A stretch of 64,000 nt of DNA, taken from NCBI RefSeq assembly GCF_032452875.1, contig NC_083883.1, positions 54,124,698-54,188,697 of the forward strand, read 5' to 3'. A model generated the notes under the pieces. It was not told the origin of the DNA. It saw only the letters and a list, made by a program, of their open reading frames with translations, and ran no database searches. The DNA is from Bos javanicus. Its lineage: Eukaryota > Chordata > Mammalia > Artiodactyla > Bovidae. Each line of letters opens with the position of its first letter. Position 1 is the first letter of the stretch. Positions 11,946 to 22,533 of the stretch are shown one piece after another. Position numbers and translations under genes: made by a program.

Positions 11946-12264
11946 AAGTGAAAAAAAATAAGCAGGGGGAAACTGGGCAGGAGATGATCAGTGTCCTTCA
12001 AGAGCAGCATGAAGACAGAAGCCTTGAAGCTGGAAAGCCCAAGGTGAGTCCCTCAGGAAAGGACATGCTGTTATCATCTTACTTTGAAAACAAAGGCATG
12101 AATGTGTACCTTTTCCACCTGCAGCATGGTGTTTGGGCACCCCAACCGTCAAAAACACAGATTTCTATCATAACTCATGGACTTCTCATAAGATGAAATG
12201 GTGATCTGCAGCAAGGACCAAGAGGCCCTGACGTGGAGTCAGCCTGTCTGCAGGAAACCTTGAC
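11946..12264. other. Stretch without recognised gene
   Basis: An 82-codon frame (11948-12196) starts right at the L1 tail. It has no recognisable features. Confidence 0.45.
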
Positions 12265-12440
12265 TCTATTGAGTCCTGGCAGTGTGACCTTGGACTGGTC
12301 CCTTCATCTTTTGAGTTTGTTCCCTCATATCTGATTTAAGAATAACAGTAGCACCTGCCTCGCAGGGATGTTGAGATTAAATGAACTAATCCCTCTAAAG
12401 TGCCTTGTGGATTGCTCAGCAGAATGTCCTATGTTGAACA
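12265..12440 (+). mobile_element. MIR SINE
   Basis: Sense MIR: 'ggcagtgtgaccttgg', 'agaataacagtagcacctgcctc', 'gagattaaatgaactaa' in the expected order. Confidence 0.8.
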
Positions 12441-13331
12441 TCCATAGTTGCAGCAGCCAGGGGTGCTCCTTTTAGGCCATGCTTTCACAAAGCTATTGCT
12501 CTGACCATACTGACCTATTAGATGAATTCTTTGTGTCATTTAATGAATAAAGGCAGCCATACGCATATTCTCTCATTTTACCATTTTATATTATCTGGGT
12601 TTGACCTTCTTGAAAATGGAACCCCAGTCACAGAGATAAGAAAATTGGCTTTGATTCCATCTCTAGCTGGAGAGTGATAGCACCAGGCTAAATCCTAGCA
12701 CATGTGATTCAAAACCAGTTATTTTCCCACTATTTGACACAATCTATTAAATATCTTAATGCCATGACTGTATTAATTAGGATTCATTCTGTAACAGAAG
12801 CAGAAATAAGAAATGTATTGTCTTGCATGATGAATAGCCCTCACTAGATTTTCAAACCCAGCAGGACTCAGAAGCCAAAAGGATGTGATTAAGCTGGCTT
12901 CCTGCCGTCGCCTGCTGCTCCTTGTGTCTTCATTCTCAGGCTCCATGTGGTAGCGAGTGGCTGCCAGCATCTCCAGGCCTACATCTTCTGAGGCATCCCA
13001 GATACACCACCGTGAGCCCGTGTGTCCCTCCACGAATCCATCATGGTGGCCAGGGATGGGGATGTGCCAATTGGCCAGGCCTGAATCACAGCTCACCAAT
13101 TCAACCAACTCTTTGGAAAGGGGCAAGAGGACACTGGCGGAGAGCAGACCACATATTTCACCACTTGTCCATCCAAGCCTCACCCGCTGAACACAAAAGT
13201 AGGACTGGCTCCTCAGAGGTCATTCAGGATTCTGTTCCCTGACACTGGGAGGTCAAACCAGCATTTGTCCACTGAGTTCCATTGTACAAAATGAGTCAAC
13301 CTAGAGATAAAGCTTTGATAATAGTCAAAGA
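12441..13331. other. Stretch without gene; possible very old repeat
   Basis: The part from about 12773 to 13150 has the look of a degraded mammalian interspersed repeat (starts tattaattaggattcattctg), but I cannot name the family. The 136-codon minus-strand frame and two shorter plus-strand frames over it are mutually overlapping and unsupported. Confidence 0.4.
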
Positions 13332-13543
13332 GTTAGCCAGATTGGCTCAGTGGTAAAGTATCTGCTTGCCAATGTAGGAGAGGTGGGTTCGATCCCTGGG
13401 TTAGGAAGATTCCCCTGGAGTGGGAAATGGCAACACACTCCAGTATTCTTGCCTGTAAAAATCACATGGAGGGAGGAGATGGGCAGGCTACAGTCCATGG
13501 AGTCGCAAAGGAGTTGGACACATCTTAGTGACTAAACAACCAC
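13332..13543 (+). mobile_element. Bov-tA SINE
   Basis: Head degraded at the first bases (agccagattggctcagtgg), then complete through to the tail 'tagtgactaaacaacc'. Confidence 0.9.
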
Positions 13544-13849
13544 AGCTATTACTAGGTAATACAGAAGGTAAGTATTTTCTAATTACTAGAGAGTCATATG
13601 TAGGTCCTCTACTTTCAGATAATTAGAACATCATAGAATATTCTTCAAGTTACATCACAGGATGTCCACAATATCTTTGCCCAGGGTTATCTGGTGCATA
13701 TCCATTCTTATGAAGAATCTGATTCCATCCTTCCTTCTGTGCTCAGTTGATGGAATAACAGGTTAAGAAGCCTAGTGATGGGGATGTTGGGACAGGGGTG
13801 CCTAGGATCACAGAAGGCCCTAGAATCCATGTCATATAAAGAACAGTTA

Positions 13850-13968
13850 GAGACTTCCCTGGTGGCCCAGTGGTTAAGATTCTGTGCAGGGGGCATGGGT
13901 TCCATCCCTGGTCAGCGAACTAAAATCCCACACACTCTGTGGTGCAGCCAAAAAAAAAAAAAAACCAA
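13850..13968 (+). mobile_element. CHR-type SINE, short, with target duplication
   Basis: tRNA-Glu-related head (cttccctggtggcccagtgg, ttccatccctggtcag) joined directly to 'tgcagcc' and an A-rich tail, lacking the central CHR body. Perfect 8-bp flanks aacagtta at 13842-13849 and 13969-13976. Confidence 0.88.
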
Positions 13969-13976
13969 AACAGTTA

Positions 13977-15368
13977 AAGAAGCCAAGTGTGTCTGAACTG
14001 GATTAGGAAAAAGAAGACCAAAGGTAGATATGCTAACTACTCCTAATACTTTAAGGGCTGTCACTTATGGGGAGGGGGGGAAACCCACTGTTGATTCTAT
14101 ATTCTCTTCAGAGTCAGCATTCATTCTAACTGATGGCCCAAAGTTGTGAGAAGGCAGATTTCTGGCTCAACAGAAGTACAATGGAGATTTTTCAATTTTG
14201 TTCCCCAACATGCTTCCTTCCTTTGTCTGGATATAGCAACTTTTTTTTTTTTTTCTGATTTTGTTCTTGAGTAATGCTTTCTTTCATTTTCACCACATGT
14301 AGTTTGGGCAGCTTCCATTCCTAGCTTCAAGGACACAGCCCACCATCAAGGTTTAAGCCAAACAACTCAGTCCATGCTCCAGGCCACCATCCCTGGTCAG
14401 GGGTGGCAGACAACTTCTGTGCCCTAGGCCCACCTGTGATCTCATCTAAGCTGAGGGCCCCGTTCCCAGGACACTGGTAACGTCCTTCATCAGGCACCAG
14501 CTGTGTCTCTGCATTCTGCCTCAGGTGGTTTTCAGAAGCCCACTCCCCACCACAGCTCCTCCAGTCTGAGTTGAGGGCAGCTCAGAGCGGCATGGGAAAG
14601 GGATGCAAGTGACCTCTACAGATAATCTTCAACCAACAGGGATGGAACATGGAGTATCAACAACCCATTGCCCTCTCCTTCAGAGGACCAATTCAGACAC
14701 ATTCCACACAGTTTCTCAGGGGGTCCTGGTCCTCACTGGAACCAAGCCTTGTTTGTTTATGGCAATAACCAACTCTGTAACATAAGCTTTATTTCCTTTT
14801 CCTCCTTTCCTTGGCCCTACCTTCCAAATTAACTACCTACATTCAAGTCTTAGTCTCAGGCTTTATGGATGAACTTAACCCAAACTAAGCCACTAAGGAA
14901 TGGATATATTATCCAGTTTGGGCCAATGAGATATATTACTTTTTGTGTGTTTTGTGACTGGTGATATACGAATGAAACACCTTTGTAAGAGGAATTTTAA
15001 TATTCAAAATGATGTAGCAAAATGAAATTTAACAGATATGAAGGCCTAACTCTCTTGTGTTCCTTTCACTTTAATGGGTAACAGTTATTGAGGATGTGCC
15101 CAGTTTGGGATAATGGGCTTTCCCCAAATTAGGAAGGAGTCATTGGTCTGATGTCATTAAAAAAAAAAAAAAAAAAAAATCAGCCTGAGTTTATCAGAGG
15201 CCATGAAGTAGAACTTGAGAATGGAGTCATCTAGGAGGCAAAATAGTTCTGAGATGGGACCTGACAATACCTTTGGAGTCCTGGACCAAGCTGCACCAGA
15301 AGCCCATCCTACCTGAAGTCTTGAAAGTATGTGAACCAGAAAAATTTCCCTTTAAGCTTAATTAGTTT
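13977..15368. other. Stretch without recognised gene; 21-base A run
   Basis: An A run at 15159-15179. The segment 14870-15368 ends in a motif like the 3' edge of an old mammalian repeat ('aaaatttccctttaag..taattagtttggg'), but I cannot name the family. Only short open frames (60-71 codons). Confidence 0.45.
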
Positions 15369-15533
15369 GGGACTGTAGCCCACCAGGCTCCTCTGTCCAT
15401 GGGATTCTCCAGGCAAGAATTACTGGAGTGGGTTGCCATTTCCTCCTCCAGGGGATCTTCTTCACCCAGGGATCGAACCCACATCTTTTGCATCTGCTGC
15501 ATTGGTAGGTGAATTCTTTACTACTGTGCCACC
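15369..15533 (-). mobile_element. Bov-tA SINE, 3'-truncated
   Basis: Antisense copy that lacks the last ~45 bases of the tail. It starts at gggactgtagcccaccagg and ends with the head near ctgtgccacct. Confidence 0.9.
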
Positions 15534-15822
15534 TAATTTATCTAATTGTTTATTTATGGCTGTGCCGGGTCTTCATTGCTGTCTGTAGACTTTCTCTAGT
15601 TGCAACGAGCAGAGCCTTCTCCCTAGCTGCAGCGTGCAGGCTTCTCACTGCAGTGGCTTCTCTTGTTGCAGGGCATGGACTCTACGGTGCCTTGGCTTCA
15701 GTAATTGTGACACACAGGCTTAGTTGCTCTGAGGCACATGGAATCTCCCTGGACCAGGGATTGAACCCATGTTTCCTGCATTGGCAGGGAGATTCTTAAT
15801 CACGGACCACCAGGAAAGTCCT
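15534..15822 (-). mobile_element. CHR-type SINE
   Basis: Antisense: A-rich tail side at about 15540 ('gtttatttatggctgtgccg'), head ending 'accaccaggaaagtcct'. It abuts the preceding Bov-tA of the same orientation, whose head runs straight into its tail. The 96-codon frame here is SINE. Confidence 0.9.
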
Positions 15823-17904
15823 CCTTACCATTTTCAACCAAACAATTCTTAGTCAAAACTACAAAGAAGTAAGTTTCAAACTATTAGTACTGTCTAACAA
15901 TAAAAAAGTCTGACATGAAAAGTGTCACATTCCCCGTAACTGGAGAGATTCAGGCAGAACACAATCACATATGCATCTGATGTGCTGGAGGTTTTTCTTC
16001 TACCCTGAGTTAGTTTGAGGTGTTTGGGAGATAAAACTACACAACTTCTAAGATCCATTTCATCTTTGAACTAGCTGATTGACTGAAAACCAAATTGGTG
16101 CAGAAGCTCTCTGGCTAAGAGACCAGGTGACAGCATCTCTGACTCTGTCCTACTCCTCAGTCTGCCATTCTAGCTTTGTCATTAACCAACGACATTTCCT
16201 TGGTGAGTCACTGTTTCTTCTGCTGTCTCCCTACCCTCTGGACAATCCGGATTGCTGGTCCTTATTTAAAGATGTTCTGTTCAGAATTACATAAGTGCTT
16301 TATGCTTTATTTGTATCTGAGGGTCGATAGCACGATCATTTCAGATGGTATTAACATAAGGATCACCGCCCCCCTCCCCCAGTAAAGCTTTCATAAAAGA
16401 AGAATCAGTTGACTTCAGAGGCAGTCAGAAGAGGGATCCACAGCTTTCTGGCTACTCAAAGAATAACTCCAAGCAACATGCTTTCCCTCAAGGTTAGCCT
16501 GATTATCATCTTCATGGCAGGAAGTTCAGATGTTCTATACACAGATGCTCCGACCTCCCCCAGAGACCTGCTCAGGCAAGGCATGCGACATTAATATTTA
16601 TTTTTGTAGGATTAACATGCAATAACCAAAGAGGATGGAAGCAGGAAAAAAACTAATCTCAGAATTTTTTAAATGAAAAAAATGACCTATTAATGGTGAA
16701 AAATACACCAACAGACTCTTGTTCTTAAGGGTGACATTCCCACCTTGCATAGAGAACAAGTCGCCCAGCCTGGTTATGAGCTGTAGCAGATTACAGGTGG
16801 GAGCAAGTCCCCATTGATGGCTGGATGGAGGAGCACCAGTCACTTGCCCTCAAATTTGGAAAAAGAGACAATAAGTCTGTGCTCAGAGCTACATGAAGGA
16901 AGATAGGAAATAAGGAGATAGGTGGTATCTCTTTAAACTTTTGGCCAAAGGGAAAAAGCTTGGAATCAGAAGGTACTAATTCAGTTATGGCCAGCAGAAA
17001 GAAAATAAAAGTAAGAGACAGACTTACTAACTGCTATAAAATGTAATTGACATGGTTTCTGAATCTTAGTCTTTAAAAAAAAAAAAAGTTCTATCTTGTA
17101 AGCTATTACATGTACAGTTCACTTGCTCTATTTGTTCACTTTCTTTCAATTATCTGCACACATAAAATGTGACAAGGGCGGCCTCTCTTTTAATTTATTT
17201 TCCTGATCTGTTGAGTTTCACTCATCAGGGAGCAGAAACGTGAAATGTTTTCCTTTGTACAAAGGCTAGCATTTCGGTAAACTCACAAATGGGTAGAAAC
17301 ACACAGATTCATTTTCTCTCTCTCTCTTTCTTCCATTCTCCCCACTATCTTTCTTTCTTCCTGTTTTCTACCTGATGGCCTTTCTTTTTCAGTGACTGCT
17401 GGGAAAATGGAGAGGTTGGTAATACCTGTCACACAAAGAACATAGAGAAGATTGATGGGATGTGCTGAATGAGCTCCAACTAGGATGCCTCCCCCTTGAG
17501 GCTGCAGCCCCAGACTCATTTTAGCTCCAGGAAGACACAGCACAGCTCCACCGATGGGTAGCCAACCAAGAACCACCTCCCCTCCCCAATTCTCTCCTAG
17601 GGAAGCAAAGGATCTGGAGAGAATTTGAGGGGAAGGGGTCAGCACATGGCTGTTCCTGCCTTTCACATCCCAATTAATTAGGCCTGAAAAGAATATCCCT
17701 GGATTCAGCTGGTGAGAACAGGAACTGGCATACTGACTGGATTTTTAGGATCGGCAGCGTGCCTGCTAGACAGGGTCACAGGGACCAGTGTCAGGGCAAC
17801 ATGGGGTCCAAAGGCCGATATTTGTCTGGCTTCTCTGCTACTTAACCTCCAATTAAGCATCCCCTTTCACACCCTTCTTTCTAGGTACAGAGACCAACTC
17901 AACA
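15823..17904. other. Two-kilobase stretch without recognised gene or repeat
   Basis: The longest repeat-poor stretch in the first half. Open frames reach 127 codons (17283-17666, minus) but begin in a CT-rich tract (17312-17372) and have low-complexity ends. No splice-flanked exon pattern or known motif was seen. Confidence 0.45.
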
Positions 17905-18280
17905 TCAGACAACAAATTCAGTTCCACAGTTTGTTCCCACTATGTGCTGGGCTTGAAGTCTCTGTCCTTTAGGAGCTTGTGTTTAGCAAGAGAAGTGCTC
18001 AATCACTTCAGTTGTGTCCAATTCTTTGCGACCCTACAGACTGTAGCCCACCAGGCTCCTCTGTCCTTGGGATTCTCCAGGCAAGAGTACTAGAGTGGGT
18101 TGCCATGCCCTCCTCCAGGGGATCTTCCCAACACAGGGATTGAACCTGCAACTCTTGTGTCTCCAGCATTGCAGGCAGGTTCTTTACCCACTGAGCTACC
18201 TGGGAAGCCCTCAGCAAGAGCAGCAGATACATAAACAATTAGGAAACAAGTGCATCAGCATTACCAGCTGCTGGGTTTGT
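17905..18280 (-). mobile_element. L2-like fragment, split by Bov-tA
   Basis: Left part includes 'cactatgtgctgggcttgaag' and 'aggagcttgtgtttagcaag'. The right part (from 18213) continues 'aagagcagcagatacataaacaat', as in antisense L2. Confidence 0.65.
17993..18212 (-). mobile_element. Bov-tA SINE with target duplication
   Basis: Perfect 8-bp flanks agcaagag at 17985-17992 and 18213-18220. Complete from tail (gaagtgctcaatcacttcag) to head (gctacctgggaagccctc). Confidence 0.95.
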
Positions 18281-18394
18281 GTTGAAATACCCTAAAGATG
18301 GCACAGCCAAGTTCAGGCAAATCCGAGTTCACACAAATTGTGTCTCTGGCTCCAAGAGAGCTTTGTGTTCTAAATTCATGATCCACTGGGGGTG

Positions 18395-18527
18395 TCCTCA
18401 GAGGACACCAAACCTGCTGACTCCTTCATCGTGGACTTCCAGCCTCCAGAGCGCTGAGGAAGTAAATTTCTGCTGTTTCATCCACTGGGTTTGTGGTATT
18501 GCTATGGCAGCCAGGCAGACTGATACA
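18395..18527 (+). mobile_element. MLT1-like LTR, 3' end only
   Basis: Sense LTR 3' region: 'ccaaacctgctgactccttc', 'cttccagcctccagag', 'gtaaatttctgctgtttcatcc', 'gtggtattgctatggcagcc', ending near gatacag. The last 43 bases belong to the inverted duplication described separately. Confidence 0.8.
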
Positions 18528-18576
18528 GCAGCGTTTCCTATCATCACACCTTCCATCCAGAAGCCAGGAGTCTGAA
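18485..18576 (+). repeat. Left arm of perfect 92-bp inverted repeat
   Basis: Starts ctgggtttgtggtattgc, ends gaagccaggagtctgaa. Every one of 92 bases is the reverse complement of 19300-19391. The arm spans the 3' edge of an MLT1-like LTR and about 50 bases of its flank, so it is not simply two copies of one transposon. Identity stops abruptly at both ends. Confidence 0.97.
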
Positions 18577-18816
18577 GGATCTCCCCACTCTGGCTGACCA
18601 CTGAGGAGCATGTAGCCAGCCTGAGGCACCCCTTCCATTGGCTGCATGTACCACGAGCTGAAGTACCAAGGCAGTATAGCCCTGCCTCGGTCCCATGGAA
18701 AGATACACTGGCATCCAGCACCAAGGAGATGTCGTCCTGCCCGCTGTTCAGAGACTGGCACTGAGCCCTTTCCCTGATCAGCAACTGCCACTGAGCTCCA
18801 GTGACTCTTGGGCTTT
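18577..18816. other. Spacer of the inverted repeat, part 1
   Basis: Non-repetitive spacer between the left arm and the CHR SINE. Minus-strand frames of 121 and 128 codons (18426-18791, 18398-18784) cross the left arm and LTR and are not supported as genes. Confidence 0.5.
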
Positions 18817-19114
18817 ATCTTTTATTTTTATTTACTTATTTATTTTTGGCTGTGCTGGGTCTTTGTTGCTGCACTCAGGCTTTCTCTAGTTGGGGCAAGC
18901 AGGAGCTACTCTTTATTGCGGTGCAAGGGCTACTCATTGCAGTGTCTTCTCTGGTTGCAGAGCACAGGCTCTAGGGAGCATGGGCTTGGTAATTGTGGCC
19001 CAAAGGCTTAGTTGCCCTGAAGAATGTTGGAATCTTCCCAGACCAGGGATCGAACCTGTGTCTCCTGCATTGGCAGGCAGATTCTTAACCACTGGACCAC
19101 AAGGGAAGTCAAAG
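18817..19114 (-). mobile_element. CHR-type SINE between the inverted-repeat arms
   Basis: Antisense CHR: T-rich tail complement at 18817-18847, 'ggctgtgctgggtctttg', and head ending 'ctggaccacaagggaagtc'. Flanks tcttgggcttt (18806-18816) and tcttggacttt (19115-19125) match at 10 of 11 bases. Confidence 0.92.
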
Positions 19115-19299
19115 TCTTGGACTTTTTATTCCAGCCCCACATTCCCATTTAGCCTCTGGAGGGCTTTGAGATTTTAGGTTCTGCAGCATCCTGCCTGCTC
19201 TGACTGTGGCTCCTTTACCTCCTGCCCCCAGCCCTTCTACTCGACGTTGTGGGGACTACTCGGTTCTCCTAGCATCACGAGCTGAACAGGGTCCCTCTG

Positions 19300-19391
19300 T
19301 TCAGACTCCTGGCTTCTGGATGGAAGGTGTGATGATAGGAAACGCTGCTGTATCAGTCTGCCTGGCTGCCATAGCAATACCACAAACCCAG
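19300..19391 (-). repeat. Right arm of perfect 92-bp inverted repeat
   Basis: Starts ttcagactcctggcttctgg, ends ccacaaacccag. Exact reverse complement of 18485-18576, 723 bases away. The LTR sequence that continues left of the left arm is absent right of this arm, so this copy looks like the derived one. Confidence 0.97.
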
Positions 19392-20224
19392 CATTCACCC
19401 ACCTCTCCAAAAACTCTCATCTCTTCACACTGAACAACCTCATAAGCAGAGAGCCCAGTGCTTCCCCCGCACCCACACAAAGCCTGTCTCACAGAAGTGG
19501 CTTGATATCTACTTCATGATCAAATCTGTAGAGTGGATAAATAAACATGGGACAGTTTTTCTCTAATAACCATGTGCATTCTTCTCAAGGCAGGACTCAA
19601 GAGGCAAGTGATAGCATTTCAGATTATCTATTTAGAATGCAGTTTCTCTCTTATCGAGGATGAAGGGGTAAGGTTAAGAGACCCTGGAGCACTTTTCGAC
19701 CAAATACAGATCTAGACGAGAGCACAGCATCCACAACTAATTTCCCCTGAGTGAGAAATACCCTGTCATTCTCAGCATCACATCTCCTGGCCTCCTGCTT
19801 TATCACTGCTTCCTAGTTATGTGAATCTTTGCTCTTACATTGCACACACACAGGCTGGGAAGGAAAATAGTTAAGGGTAAAGCTTTTTCTCAGCTCTCAG
19901 GAAATGTATGTTTCATGGACCCCACATTACCTCTGAAATTGTTTTCAGATCCAACACAACCTACATTAACCCCCTTCATTGTTCTTTTTTCTTTTTAGTT
20001 GCAGCTTTCACTGTGAAATAGTTTTGCATCTGGACAATGAAATCGAACTTGCCTGAAGGGCAAGGAACATCATATAATCATAAATTGAAAACTTCTAAAT
20101 TGGAAAGAGGTCACCGGAGGCAAAGAAATGGTGAAAGACATTAAGATTTAGGTAGCTGTGTCATTCCCAGCGGGTGAAATTGACATTTCTGAGAGGGATG
20201 GAAGACCCAGGATTGATTGAGACA
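19392..20224. other. Stretch without recognised gene or repeat
   Basis: No family recognised. No open frame above 65 codons. Confidence 0.5.
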
Positions 20225-20440
20225 TCTGCCCCCTTGAAAGCTGTGTGACCTTGGGAAAATGACCTCACCTCTCTGATCCTTATTTTTTAATTTATAAATA
20301 TTTTGCATTTATAAAATAAGAATTATGTGAGGGACAGGGAGGCCTGGCATGCTGTAGTCCATAGGGTTGCAAAGAGTCCAACATGACTTAGCAACAAAAC
20401 AACAAGTTCATATCTCACAGGAGGGGTGTGCAAAATTCAA
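20225..20440 (+). mobile_element. MIR SINE, split by a BovB 3' scrap
   Basis: Sense MIR core 'gctgtgtgaccttgggaaaatgacc' and 'aagaattatgtgagg', then the short BovB piece, then 'catatctcacagg..gtgtgcaaaattcaaat'. Confidence 0.6.
20332..20404 (+). mobile_element. BovB LINE, last ~70 bp
   Basis: 'ggacagggaggcctggcatg', 'gtccatagggttgcaaagag', 'catgacttagcaac' are the BovB 3' terminus in sense orientation, 5'-truncated to a stub. Confidence 0.85.
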
Positions 20441-20524
20441 ATGATACCCTTAGTCAATATGCTACTCTGTACAATTAACAAAAGCTGACCAGGAAAGAAC
20501 AGAGGGAGGGTCAGGGGCAGGTTT

Positions 20525-20650
20525 CAGCTCTGCCTGTGAAAACTTACCAGCCTGAGGATGTTAGGTCCATGTCATTTCCTCCTTTAAGCTTCAGTTTCCT
20601 CATCTTAACATGAAATCAATGAATTAACCATCTCTGGGGTATCTTTCGCC
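20525..20650 (+). mobile_element. MIR-like fragment
   Basis: 'cttcagtttcctcatcttaac' and surrounding sequence fit the sense MIR core, but the match is weak. Confidence 0.45.
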
Positions 20651-20655
20651 TTTGT

Positions 20656-20783
20656 TACTGTTGTTATTTAGTTGCTAAGTTGTGTCTGACTCTTTGCAGC
20701 CCCTTGGACTGCAGCACACCAGGCTTCCCCGTCCTCCACTATTTCCCAGAGTTTGCTCAAGTCCACTTCCATTGAGTCAGGGA
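20656..20783 (-). mobile_element. BovB LINE 3' terminus, part of an inverted copy
   Basis: Antisense BovB 3' end: 'tagttgctaagttgtgtctg', 'ggactgcagcacaccaggc', 'gagtcagggatgc'. The match stops at 20783, where sequence from the other end of BovB begins in the opposite orientation. Confidence 0.85.
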
Positions 20784-20990
20784 TGCTTCATGGATCACAG
20801 CGCTGTCGTGGCAAAGGGGCTTGCGTAACTCAATGAAGCTATAAGCCATGCCGTGAAGGGCCACCTAAGACAGGTGGGTCATACTGGAGAGTTCTGACGA
20901 AATGTGGTTCACTGGAGGAGGGAATGGCAAACCACTAAAGTATTCTTGCCTTGCCGTGAGAAACCCATGAACAGTATAAAAAAGCCTTTT
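20784..20990 (+). mobile_element. BovB LINE 5' region, inverted relative to its 3' end
   Basis: Sense blocks 'ttcatggatcacagcgctgt', 'aaggggcttgcgtaactcaa', 'aagctataagccatgccgtg', 'gggtcatactggagagttct' and 'catgaacagtataaaaaa' match the 5' part of BovB as I recall it. It joins the antisense 3' terminus at a shared gatgc/ttcatgg junction. Confidence 0.75.
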
Positions 20991-21381
20991 GTCTTTAGGA
21001 TCACATAAAATGCCAAATGCAAACCTGGCCATTGGAATAACTAGAGGAGGAATTGTGTTCACCTCACCTGGTCAGAAGCCAGTTAAACAGCAGCCCCATC
21101 CTAAGGAATCTCAATTTTGCATCACTCCACCACACACACCGTCCACAAGGTAGTGGGGAAAATGAGCTAAACACATATGCTGACTTCCTGAAACCTTCTG
21201 TGCTCGACATCCCTCACACTTGCAATAAACCCTACCTACAAGTCCTGTTTGCTGTGGCTCCGCCCACTTCTCTGGCTTCACTTCATTATGGTCCCAACCC
21301 TCCTTGTGGTTCCACAGACTGGCTGCAAACTTCCTCACCTGAAAGCAATGGTTCTTATCAGAGGTGATTTTGTCCCCTGTA
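20991..21381. other. Stretch without recognised gene
   Basis: A 104-codon plus-strand frame (21053-21367) shows no family features. Confidence 0.45.
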
Positions 21382-21447
21382 TTTCTTTTCTGAGATGGCT
21401 GTAACAAACCACTGCTAGCTGGGGACTTGAAACAACGAAGTTGATTC

Positions 21448-21746
21448 CAGGACACGCCTGGTGGTCCAGTGGCTAAGAATTTGCCTGCCAAGGCAGGGGA
21501 CACAGGTTCAATCCCTGGAAGATTCCACATGCCGTGGGGCAACTAAGCCCGTGTGCCACAAGTACTGAAGCCCGCTCACCTAGAGCCCATGCTCAGCATC
21601 GAGAGAAGCCGCTGCAACTGGAGAGTAGCCCCCACTCACTGTAACTAGAGAAGACCCATGCACAGCAAAGAAGATCCAGTGCAGCCAAAAACCAAATAAA
21701 TCAAATTTAAAATAAAATTTTAAAAATATTTTTTTAAAAAAAGAAA
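21448..21746 (+). mobile_element. CHR-type SINE inserted in LTR
   Basis: Nearly complete CHR: head 'cctggtggtccagtggctaag', body 'ctaagcccgtgtgccacaag' and 'agagaagccgctgcaactgg', A/T-rich tail. Flanked by ttgattc at 21441-21447 and 21747-21753. Confidence 0.93.
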
Positions 21747-22044
21747 TTGATTCTCTGGAGGTGAGAAGTCCAAAACTCGGAAGTCAAGAGTTTTAGCTCC
21801 CTCTAAGGCTCCATGGGACAACCTGTCCTCATCTCTTCCAGCTCCTGGTGGCTGGCTGCATTCTCTGCCTTCTCCTCCACATCTATGTCTTCCCTCTCCC
21901 CTGTCTCCACTTTATCACTGAATTATCCCCACCTGGATAATCCAAGATGAAACTGTCTCAAGATCCTCAATGTAATCAATCCACAAAGACCTTTCTTCCA
22001 AATAAAGTCATGTTCACAGGTTCCAGTGGCTGGGTCCTGAACAT

Positions 22045-22385
22045 ATGTTTAATTTTCTTAATGTATTTATTTTTGACTGTGCTTGGTCTTTTTTGCTATG
22101 CAAACTTTTCTCTAGTTGCAGAGAGTAGGAGCTACTCTCTAGTTATGGTGCCTGGGCTTATCATTGTGGTGGTTTCTCTTGTTGCTAAGCAAGGGCTCTA
22201 GGGCACACAGGCTTCAGTACTTGAAGTACATGGGCTCAGCAGCTGTGGCTCCCAGGCTCTAGAGCACAGGCTCAATAGTTGTGGCACATGGGCTTTAGTT
22301 GCTCTGAGGCATGTGGCATCTTCCTGGACCAAACCTGTGTCTCCCGGGATCAAAACTGTTTCTCCTGAGTCACCAGGGAAGCCAA
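22045..22385 (-). mobile_element. CHR-type SINE inserted in the same LTR
   Basis: Antisense, about 340 bp, with an extra copy of the central 'gcacaggct/cagtagttgtggc' module. Flanked by tgaacat at 22038-22044 and 22386-22392. Confidence 0.92.
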
Positions 22386-22484
22386 TGAACATTTCTTTTT
22401 GGGGTCACCATTCAACGTAGTATAGCCTGTCTTGCCAGATATTTGCCAGTATCAGAAGACTTGTTGTCTGTGTCTCTCTCTTCC

Positions 22485-22490
<6 letters not shown>

Positions 22491-22533
<43 letters not shown>

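Larger units (their letters stand above)
21382..22428 (-). mobile_element. Old LTR (MaLR-like) carrying two CHR SINEs
   Basis: LTR blocks on the minus strand: 'ctgtaacaaaccactgctag' side at 21402; 'tctggaggtgagaagtccaa' after the first SINE; 'ggataatccaagatgaaact' and 'tgtaatcaatccacaaagac'; and 'ctttttggggtcaccattca' after the second SINE. Without the inserts it is about 410 bp. Related to the LTR at 53636. Confidence 0.7.

Noticed and set aside
12773..13183. 136-codon minus-strand frame
   Set aside because: No recognised domain, overlapped by two other frames, and probably inside an old unnamed repeat.
18398..18791. Minus-strand frames of 121 and 128 codons
   Set aside because: They overlap in different frames and cross the LTR and the inverted-repeat arm. 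Their similarity to the peptide at 19301-19492 is due to the DNA duplication, not to a gene family.
18485..19391. Reading the 92-bp inverted repeats as terminal repeats of a DNA transposon
   Set aside because: The left arm continues a recognisable MLT1-like LTR across its outer boundary, and no flanking target duplication is visible at 18484/19392, so a transposon origin is not supported.
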